This document shows positions 56,171 to 62,664 of a stretch of 64,000 nucleotides of DNA, in pieces. The position numbers and the translations under genes were made by a program. Source of the stretch: Paraburkholderia monticola (GTDB lineage: Bacteria; Pseudomonadota; Gammaproteobacteria; Burkholderiales; Burkholderiaceae); assembly GCF_001580545.1 (NCBI RefSeq), contig NZ_LRBG01000005.1, positions 310,001-374,000 of the forward strand, written 5' to 3'. Numbering within the stretch: position 1 is the stretch's first letter; each line of letters begins with the position of its first letter. The notes under the pieces were generated by a model. The model was not told the origin of the DNA. It ran no database searches and saw only the letters and a list, made by a program, of their open reading frames with translations.

Positions 56171-57037
56171 ATGTCGTATCAACAGGATTCGGACGGCGTG
56201 CGCGTGGTGCTCAGTGCCCCGCAACTCGCTGCAGTGCTCACCCGCCAGTCGATCAGCCCCACGGAAATGCTTTCTAACCGGCTATGGGGCGGCTTGCAGC
56301 TTGTGGGCGGCCTGCTGGAAATGGTCGGCGCCGGGGCGCTATGTGTGATGCCAGAACCGACGATGGCAAGCAAGGCCGGATGTATTGTGTTCGGTGCACA
56401 TGGTTCTGACTCGGCAGCGGCTGGCCTGCGTCAGGTCTGGACCGGCCAGGATACCGCCACGCTGATCCAGCAGGGCACGACGAAGCTGGCCGAGGCGATG
56501 AAAGCCGATCCTGACATGGCGAACCATATCGGCCTGTCGCTCGATATGGTTGTACCGTTCGGCTTCGCGGGTTCGATCAAGGCTGCACGCGCGGCCAGTA
56601 TCACAATCGGTCGGATCAGCCTCCGAATGCACGAAGCGAGAGATGGCAGCCGGATTGGAGGACACACGATCGAGAAGCACGTGGGGAAAAGCGAAGCGTG
56701 GCTCAGAGACCGCCTGAAACTCGATCCACATATCGGGGCGGCGTCGTCATTCACAGATATCAGGCTTGCAGAATGGGCAATCTCGGAAACGATGCAAGTC
56801 AACGCAACGAAAATCAAGGCGTGGGCGGCAGCGCCACGTAACGACCTGGTATTGATATCCGATGTTGGAAGGAGCGTTGGAAAGGTGGTAATCAGAAAAT
56901 CAGGCGAGTATCGACCCGCGAGCCGCGGTCAGGTTGATCCTCCGCTATCAGACATACAATGGCATGCCTTACTATGTGTTGACAGCGATGCTTCTTGCCT
57001 AACATTTCACAGCCATGAACTACGGCACATACGATAA
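56171..57037 (+). CDS. RNase A-like toxin, frameshifted near its C-terminus
   Basis: A 288-residue frame. Residues 35-150 form a hydrophobic pre-toxin region (LWGGLQLVGGLLEMVGAGAL, LDMVVPFGFAGSIKAARAAS). From residue 163 it matches the bacterial RNase A-like toxin domain: GGHTIEKHVGKS with a catalytic-type His165, ASSFTDIRLAEWAI, and KIKAWAA. After Val255 (56935) one extra base puts the rest out of frame; the next frame reads ILRYQTYNGMPYYVLTAMLL to a stop at 57002, the usual C-terminal strand of the domain. As read, the protein ends in an unrelated 33-residue tail running into the immunity gene. A GAGG precedes ATG 56171. Activity is doubtful. Confidence 0.75.
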   Translation: MSYQQDSDGVRVVLSAPQLAAVLTRQSISPTEMLSNRLWGGLQLVGGLLEMVGAGALCVMPEPTMASKAGCIVFGAHGSDSAAAGLRQVWTGQDTATLIQQGTTKLAEAMKADPDMANHIGLSLDMVVPFGFAGSIKAARAASITIGRISLRMHEARDGSRIGGHTIEKHVGKSEAWLRDRLKLDPHIGAASSFTDIRLAEWAISETMQVNATKIKAWAAAPRNDLVLISDVGRSVGKVVIRKSGEYRPASRGQVDPPLSDIQWHALLCVDSDASCLTFHSHELRHIR

Positions 57038-57299
57038 TCTCGAACAGTTGCTGATGGGACGTTTCCATGAGGACTATTCGATCTATGGAAACTCAATTCC
57101 TGAACTCGTCCACTCCTACAACATGACGCCGGACGAACGGGCTGCCATGTTGGACGAGATCACCCGATTCGAGCTGGTCAATTCGGACTGCCTTGACATA
57201 GCGTTTGAGAGCCTCTTTGGGTGTGATTGCGATCCAACTCTTTGGGGCCACACAACTGCTTCCTTCCTTGATGAACTCAAGCACCTCTTGAGAGAGTAG
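57015..57299 (+). CDS. CdiI-type immunity protein
   Basis: A 94-residue protein of the contact-dependent growth inhibition immunity (CdiI_2-like) type: NLEQLLMGRFHEDYSIYGNSIPELVHSY, LDEITRFE, and DPTLWGHTTASFLDELKHLL. Its ATG is 12 bases after the ancestral stop of the RNase A-like toxin (57002). It is intact although the toxin is broken, so it may now act as an orphan defence gene. Confidence 0.82.
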   Translation: MNYGTYDNLEQLLMGRFHEDYSIYGNSIPELVHSYNMTPDERAAMLDEITRFELVNSDCLDIAFESLFGCDCDPTLWGHTTASFLDELKHLLRE

Positions 57300-57366
57300 T
57301 CCGGCTGCCGCCGCGCGTGGATGGCTTCATGCCGCCCGGCGCATACCCCACCCGCCCACTTCTGGC

Positions 57367-57436
57367 TTTGTGCCCGTCTTTCCCGACTGTTAGTTCGTGA
57401 GGCCTGACTGCGCCCCAAAGCACCCGATAGCCATGC
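57367..57436 (+). repeat. Direct repeat D, copy 1
   Basis: About 70 bases (TTTGTGCCCGTCTTTCCCGA to CACCCGATAGCCATGC) that recur with several mismatches at 59017-59086. Copy 1 abuts an aminotransferase fragment, copy 2 abuts an immunity remnant. Confidence 0.85.
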
Positions 57437-57439
57437 GCC

Positions 57440-57573
57440 CTACGCTGTCTCCCTCAACACCTGCGCCACCGTCTCAAAGATCTCCTCGATCTGCGCTTCT
57501 TCGATGATCAGCGGCGGCGAGAACGCGAGAATATCGCCGGTATAGCGCGCCTTCTCGTAAAGCTCTGTTGCGC
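57440..57573 (-). pseudogene. Fragment of the aminotransferase 3' end (copy 2)
   Basis: On the minus strand it encodes YEKARYTGDILAFSPPLIIE and on to the same final residues VAQVLRETA and stop as the intact aminotransferase at 59339. It is nearly identical over about 110 bases and then differs by a nine-base deletion and divergence. It is a younger duplicate of the right flank than the fragment at 55285. Confidence 0.9.
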
Positions 57574-57692
57574 GCTCACGAAAGCGTGCGGAAATTTTGG
57601 GCCGTCGCCCATATACGGACAACCTGTCGCACGGTGATTATCAGATCGCTGCCAATCCGGGCAGCGACCTCAAATAGATCGTCGGCACACCT

Positions 57693-58472
57693 ATGTCGTT
57701 GTCCGTATTCGAGATGCACTCCGTAGAGCTGTTCTGCCAGAGACCACTGGGTGCCTGTTATGTAATCTGCGACGAGTGGCGCTACAAGGCGTGCCTCGGA
57801 AAGGCCGCAGACCTTCACAAGGCCAAGGCAGAGACCCGGGAATTTCTGGGTATGGCCGCACTGAATCAGAGGAAGTGGCAGGAAGACCTGACGCTGGTCA
57901 GGCGTCTCATTGATCGTAAGTTGCTCGCGTTTCACGGTGTGCGAAACTGGAACCCCGACATCGATGGCTGGTGGATCATCAAAGCGCTTCTCGACGATGT
58001 GCGCAGAGGCGCCCGGCTTGCCATTAAAGGCCCTCGTGCTGACCTGTTTCCACCGCCCCACAGCACGCCGTTGAGGAATCTCGCGGCGAGGGCGGTCGGC
58101 CTTGCGAACGGCGAACCCGTGCTGCCCAGCCAGCATGATCCGGCACTCCGGCACATCCAGTTGACCGCCGCACGCCCAGCCATATATGGTGGCAACCTAA
58201 CCGACGATGGGCTCGCCACAACACTGCTCGGCGATGCGCAGCCGTTCCACTATCAGCCCGATATGCCGAACGGCGACGCGATGGAATTGGCTGGTAGCGA
58301 AGGAAGGCCGCGCAACAATTTCGCGCAGAACAAACAGACCAATGACGTTGCCAGAATATTGCGCCTGACTCCCGATCAGGCCCAGCAGCTTCACTATGAA
58401 CTTGGCAGCGAGCCTCCAATGGGATTTCACGAGATCATGGAACGAGCCAAAGACATGTTCAATCTGCGGTGA
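57693..58472 (+). CDS. Polymorphic toxin C: carrier domain plus distinct C-terminal tip
   Basis: A 259-residue protein whose residues 1-190 match toxin A (identical blocks such as FLGMAALNQRKWQEDLTLVR and DGWWIIKALLDDVRRGARLA). After DAQPFHYQPD it switches to a different tip (MPNGDAMELAGSEGRPRNNF, NDVARILRLTPDQAQQLHYE, GFHEIMERAKDMFNL), a pattern I associate with small toxin domains at the ends of Rhs/CDI-like proteins; activity unknown. No signal peptide. The next gene, 27 bases downstream, is the likely immunity gene. Confidence 0.65.
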   Translation: MSLSVFEMHSVELFCQRPLGACYVICDEWRYKACLGKAADLHKAKAETREFLGMAALNQRKWQEDLTLVRRLIDRKLLAFHGVRNWNPDIDGWWIIKALLDDVRRGARLAIKGPRADLFPPPHSTPLRNLAARAVGLANGEPVLPSQHDPALRHIQLTAARPAIYGGNLTDDGLATTLLGDAQPFHYQPDMPNGDAMELAGSEGRPRNNFAQNKQTNDVARILRLTPDQAQQLHYELGSEPPMGFHEIMERAKDMFNLR

Positions 58473-58499
58473 CACCAGACAGTTCGAGGAATATTCTTA

Positions 58500-58985
58500 A
58501 TGACTAACAATCAACGAGAAATTGAGCGTCGCTTGTCGGTACTTCAAGGCTTGGAATGGAGCGGCATCAGTCGTGCAGCGAATATGCTTACCTTGGGTTT
58601 TGGCCCGAAGCACGAAGCGAAGAATTTTTATGGTGTATCCAAGCAGGTCAGCGCATGGGCTCTGCATATTCAGTGCGCCTGGACCCTGTGTGAGGCGGGC
58701 AAAGTCATCGCAACTGAGGAATCGATCGGGGGTTCCGACGAGAAGGCCAACGCATTTGTACTGCGTCTGCAGCAATTGTTGGCCCGGAAAGCATCGATCA
58801 TCGTTGAGAACATATCGGCCCACCCCGACTGCGGCCTCGTCGTTTCTTTGTCGCAAGCGTTCCGTTTGATCGTAGCGCCGGACGTAACATCGGATACCGA
58901 GAACTGGCGGTTCTTCGAGTCGAAACGCGACGCAAAACATTTGGTGATTGTGGGCGGGACTGTCGCTCCTGAATCGTTCGATTGA
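58500..58985 (+). CDS. Candidate immunity protein for toxin C
   Basis: A 161-residue soluble protein (MTNNQREIERRLSVLQGLEW ... KQVSAWALHIQCAWTL) with a Trp-rich middle segment and a C-terminal strand NWRFFESKRDAKHLVIVGG. I recall similar WALHxQC segments in proteins next to polymorphic toxins, but cannot name the family. Position directly after toxin C and before a terminator supports immunity. Confidence 0.6.
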   Translation: MTNNQREIERRLSVLQGLEWSGISRAANMLTLGFGPKHEAKNFYGVSKQVSAWALHIQCAWTLCEAGKVIATEESIGGSDEKANAFVLRLQQLLARKASIIVENISAHPDCGLVVSLSQAFRLIVAPDVTSDTENWRFFESKRDAKHLVIVGGTVAPESFD

Positions 58986-58991
58986 AGCACA

Positions 58992-59020
58992 AAAGCCGAC
59001 CCTCGCGAGTCGGCTTTTTG
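58992..59020 (+). terminator. Terminator at end of cassette C
   Basis: AAAGCCGA pairs with TCGGCTTTT around a loop, followed by T residues. It resembles the terminator at 55228-55256, suggesting a common cassette end. Confidence 0.8.
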
Positions 59021-59086
59021 TGCTCGTCTTTCCCGGCTGTTTATTCACGAGGCCTGACTCTGCCACAAAGCACCCGATAGCCATGC
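59017..59086 (+). repeat. Direct repeat D, copy 2
   Basis: Second copy of the 70-base repeat at 57367-57436, sharing GAGGCCTGACT and CACCCGATAGCCATGC. It leads into a broken immunity-like gene. Confidence 0.85.
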
Positions 59087-59311
59087 CCCAATTCACTGTA
59101 CCGCCTGCTCGACAAACTTGACGATGCCAAGATTCACTACTCCCTAAGCCGCCAACGAAGGAGCAGCATACTTGTTTCCGTCACCTTCCTTGGCCGGCGC
59201 ATCGAAATCGACGCGTTCGGCGATGGGCATATGGATGTGTCTCGTTTTGTTGGGCACGAAGATATCGAAGGCGGCGCGGAGTTGATCGACTCGATCATTG
59301 CCCTCGGCTAA
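59083..59311 (+). pseudogene. Remnant of an immunity-like gene
   Basis: From 59096 an open frame reads LYRLLDKLDDAKIHYSLSRQ and VSVTFLGRRIEIDAFGDGHM through to DSIIALG and a stop. It looks like a small protein of about 70 residues with alternating strands, as in many immunity proteins. It has no start codon in frame: ATG 59083 is one base out of phase. It is therefore probably a broken orphan immunity gene left from a lost cassette. Family not identified. Confidence 0.55.
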
Positions 59312-59338
59312 GCTCGCGCGGCCTTCGCGAGCGCCCCC

Positions 59339-60667
59339 CTACGCCGTCTCCCTCAACACCTGCGCCACCGTCTCAAAGATCTCCTCGATCTGCGCTTCTT
59401 CGATGATCAGCGGCGGCGAGAACGCGAGAATATCGCCGGTGTAGCGCACCAACACGCCCTTCTCGTAGCAGCGCACGAACACATCATAAGCGCGCGTGCC
59501 CGGCGCGCCGTCGCGCGATGACAGCTCCACGCCGCCCACGAGCCCCAGATTGCGCACGTCGATCACATGCGGCTCGCCGCGCAGCTTGTGAATCGCGCGT
59601 TCGAACAGCGGCGCCGTCCGCGCGGCGCGTTCGAACAGCTGTTCGCGCTCGTAGAGATCGATGGCGGCGCACGTGGCGGCTGCCGCAAGCGGATGCCCCG
59701 AATACGTATAGCCGTGAAATAGCTCGATACCGCCCGGCGCGCCACCGACGATCGTATCGTGAATCTTCGCGCTCGCCGCGACGGCGCCCATCGGCACCGC
59801 GGCGTTGTTGGTGCCCTTGGCCATCGTCAGCAGATCGGGCGTCACGCCGAAGTACTGCGCGGCGAACGGCGCGCCGAGGCGCCCCCAGCCGGTGATCACT
59901 TCGTCGAAGATCAGCAGGATGCCGTGCTTGTCGCAGATGTCGCGCAGCCGCTGCAAATAGCCCTGCGGTGGAATCAGCACGCCGGCCGAGCCTGCCACCG
60001 GCTCGACGATCACCGCGGCGAGCGTCGACGCATCGTGCAGCGTGACGAGCCGTTCGAGTTCGTCGGCCAGATGCGCGCCCCACGCAGGCTGCCCCTTCGA
60101 ATACGCCGCTTCCTTCAGATTCAGCGTGTGCGGCAAATGATCGACCGCCGGCAGCAGAGCACCTGAAAACGCCTTGCGATTGAGCGTCATACCGCCAACC
60201 GAAATCCCGCCGAAGCCGACGCCGTGATAACCGCGCTCGCGTCCGATCATCCGCGTGCGCTGCCCCTCGCCTTTCGCGCGGTGATAGGCAAGCGCGATCT
60301 TCAGCGCGGTATCGACCGCTTCGGAACCCGAGTTCGTCAGGAAGATGTGCTTCAGATCGCCCGGCGTATGACGCGCGATTTTCGTCGCGGCCTCGAAGGC
60401 TTTCGGATGCCCCATCTGGAAGGTCGGCGCGAAATCCATTTCCGCGGCCTGCGCCTGTACCGCCGCGACGATCTCGTCGCGGCAATGGCCGGCGTTCACA
60501 CACCACAAGCCCGCCGTGCCGTCGAGCACGCGGCGGCCATCGTGCGTCGTGTAGTACATCCCCTTCGCGCTCGCGAGCAGCCGCGGCGCGCTCTTGAACT
60601 GACGGTTCGCGGTAAACGGCATCCAGAACGCGGACATGTCGGGTGGGGTGGCGGCGGGTTCGGTCAT
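59339..60667 (-). CDS. Omega-amino acid--pyruvate aminotransferase (class III)
   Basis: A 442-residue PLP-dependent class III aminotransferase (beta-alanine/omega-amino acid:pyruvate type). It has NSGSEAVDTALKIALAYHRA, the FDEVITGWGRLG motif, and the PLP lysine in TMAKGTNNAAVPMGAV. ATG 60667 with GGGAGA upstream fits. The 3' end is duplicated twice in the toxin array. It is divergent from urtA; substrate preference among omega-amines is not predictable. Confidence 0.92.
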   Translation of the reverse strand: MTEPAATPPDMSAFWMPFTANRQFKSAPRLLASAKGMYYTTHDGRRVLDGTAGLWCVNAGHCRDEIVAAVQAQAAEMDFAPTFQMGHPKAFEAATKIARHTPGDLKHIFLTNSGSEAVDTALKIALAYHRAKGEGQRTRMIGRERGYHGVGFGGISVGGMTLNRKAFSGALLPAVDHLPHTLNLKEAAYSKGQPAWGAHLADELERLVTLHDASTLAAVIVEPVAGSAGVLIPPQGYLQRLRDICDKHGILLIFDEVITGWGRLGAPFAAQYFGVTPDLLTMAKGTNNAAVPMGAVAASAKIHDTIVGGAPGGIELFHGYTYSGHPLAAAATCAAIDLYEREQLFERAARTAPLFERAIHKLRGEPHVIDVRNLGLVGGVELSSRDGAPGTRAYDVFVRCYEKGVLVRYTGDILAFSPPLIIEEAQIEEIFETVAQVLRETA

Positions 60668-61067
60668 GTCGGGTCTCCCTGTTCGGCATCGGTGGTCTTT
60701 CAGTCTAGGCAGAGCGCGCGTCATGCACAAAGACGCGGCGCGCCGCTACCGCCCATGCACCGCCGCTGCACCGCGTGTGCAAGCGGCGCTTCGCTGGCGG
60801 CGAAGCACGCTTCGTCGCGGCGCGACGCGCACCCGAACGAGGCGCGTCGCGCGCGGCTGCACCAGTTTCGCGCCGCGCCGTCGACGCGCCGGCTCGCCGC
60901 CCCCGCGCCGATAGCCGCGCCGCATCAGGCACCGCCCGCGCAGCGCGCTCCAGGCATCACTTGGCATATGCCTTGCAGTAGAGGTGCGGCAAGTCGTGCG
61001 AGCTCGGCCTGGCTGGCTGAAATCGACGCTCATAAACAGTGACCATCAATTGGCAAGGGGAAAGCAC
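60668..61067. other. Intergenic region between aminotransferase and urtA
   Basis: No convincing gene. Very GC-rich from 60720 to 60950. It holds TGCACC half-sites at about 60756, 60767 and 60858, and a sigma-54-type promoter at 60961. These would fit NtrC/RpoN control of urea uptake; the half-sites are suggestive only. Confidence 0.55.
60961..60977 (+). promoter_or_regulatory. Sigma-54 (RpoN) promoter for urtA
   Basis: TTGGCATATGCCTTGCA has GG at -24 and GC at -12 with the exact spacing of the sigma-54 consensus (TGGCA-N7-TTGC). It lies about 90 bases before the urtA start, consistent with nitrogen-limited control. Confidence 0.75.
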
Positions 61068-62366
61068 ATGAAACGACGCAGTCTGTTGAAGTTCGGCTCC
61101 ATGTCTGGCGCGCTCGCGCTCGCGGGCCGCGTGCCGTTCGCGCACGCGCAGTCCGATAGCGGTCCGATCAAGGTGGGGATCCTGCATTCGCTGTCCGGCA
61201 CGATGGCGATCTCCGAGACGTCGCTGAAGGACACCGCGTTGATGACGATCTCCGACATCAACAAGAACGGCGGCGTCATGGGCCGCCAGATCCAGCCGGT
61301 GGTCGTCGACCCCGCCTCGAACTGGCCGCTGTTTGCCGAGAAGGCGCGCCAGCTTCTGACGCAGGACAAGTGCGCGGTCGTATTCGGCTGCTGGACCTCG
61401 GTGTCGCGCAAGTCGGTGCTGCCGGTGTTCGAGGAGCTGAACGGCCTGCTGTTCTATCCGGTGCAGTACGAAGGCGAGGAGATGTCGCGCAACGTGTTCT
61501 ATACGGGCGCCGCGCCGAACCAGCAGGCGATTCCCGCGACCGAATACCTGATGAGCGCCGAGGGCGGCGGTGCGAAGCGCTTCTTCCTGCTCGGCACCGA
61601 CTATGTGTATCCGCGCACGACCAACAAGATCCTGCGCGCGTTCCTCAAATCGAAGGGCGTACAGGAAGTCGATATTCAGGAGGTCTACACGCCGTTCGGC
61701 CACAGCGACTATCAGACCATCGTCGCGAACATCAAGACCTTCTCGCAGGGCGGCAAGACCGCGGTGATCTCGACCGTGAACGGCGATTCGAACGTGCCGT
61801 TCTACAAGGAGCTGGGCAACCAGGGGCTGAAGGCATCGGACGTGCCGGTCGTCGCGTTCTCGGTCGGCGAGGAGGAACTGCGCGGGATCGATACGAAGCC
61901 GCTCGTCGGCAATCTCGCGGCGTGGAACTACTTCATGTCGGTGCGCAACCCGACCAACGAGAAGTTCAAGAAAGAATGGGCCACGTGGGTCAAGGACAAC
62001 AATCTGCCGGGCGGTTCGAAGCGCGTGACCAACGATCCGATGGAAGCGACCTTCGTCGGTATCCATATGTGGAAGCAGGCAGTCGAAAAAGCGAAGAGCA
62101 CCGAAGTCGACAAGGTGCGCGTCGCGATGATCGGGCAGACCTTCGCCGCGCCGTCGGGCTTCACGCTGGAGATGGACGGCAACCACCATCTGCACAAGCC
62201 CGTGATGATCGGCGAGGTGCGCGCGGACGGCCAGTTCAACGTCGTATGGCGCACCAAGGGACCGATTCGCGCGCAGCCGTGGAGCCCGTTCATCGCCGGC
62301 AATGCGGGCAAGCCGGATGTGGTCAGCTCGATTCCGGCGTTTCTGCGGCGCTCGCGCGTCGCATGA
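61068..62366 (+). CDS. urtA: Urea ABC transporter binding protein
   Basis: A 432-residue exported binding protein of the UrtA family. The N-terminus MKRRSLLKFGSMSGALALAG has a twin-arginine-like RRSLLK motif, so Tat export is possible, and the mature part starts near DSGPIKVGILHSLSGTMAIS. Motifs include FGCWTSVSRKSVLPVFEELN and YPVQYEGEEMSRNVFYTGA, hallmarks of UrtA. GGGG precedes ATG 61068. urtB follows. Confidence 0.95.
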   Translation: MKRRSLLKFGSMSGALALAGRVPFAHAQSDSGPIKVGILHSLSGTMAISETSLKDTALMTISDINKNGGVMGRQIQPVVVDPASNWPLFAEKARQLLTQDKCAVVFGCWTSVSRKSVLPVFEELNGLLFYPVQYEGEEMSRNVFYTGAAPNQQAIPATEYLMSAEGGGAKRFFLLGTDYVYPRTTNKILRAFLKSKGVQEVDIQEVYTPFGHSDYQTIVANIKTFSQGGKTAVISTVNGDSNVPFYKELGNQGLKASDVPVVAFSVGEEELRGIDTKPLVGNLAAWNYFMSVRNPTNEKFKKEWATWVKDNNLPGGSKRVTNDPMEATFVGIHMWKQAVEKAKSTEVDKVRVAMIGQTFAAPSGFTLEMDGNHHLHKPVMIGEVRADGQFNVVWRTKGPIRAQPWSPFIAGNAGKPDVVSSIPAFLRRSRVA

Positions 62367-62664
62367 CGTGTCGGCCCGAGCCTCGTTGCGGCTCGCCGCG
62401 CAGAGGTGGCGCGCGGTTCGCCGCGCGCGTCTCGCGGCACCGGCCGAACTGGCCCCGACGGGCGGCCTGCGGTTCGACACACGCGAGCCGCGTGCGACGC
62501 AGGCGCCTTGCGCTTCGCGCAGCCGCGGCGCGAACGCCCTGTTGCGCGATGTGAGCTCGCAAGCCGATGCGCTGCGACGTCGCGCTGACGTTACAGCGAC
62601 GTCTCACGCGACGCCCTCGCCCGCCTAACCGGCCCATCGATTCAACCCAGTGCAAAAGGCCATC
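62367..62664. other. GC-rich spacer between urtA and urtB
   Basis: No gene or clear terminator was seen. The stretch is unusually GC-rich and free of coding-like frames of its own. Because urtA and urtB act in one transporter, transcription probably continues across it. Confidence 0.5.

Noticed and set aside
55207..57622. Minus-strand frames beginning MSVYGRRPKI near the carriers
   Set aside because: They join aminotransferase fragments to reversed carrier upstream sequence; they are products of the rearrangements rather than genes.
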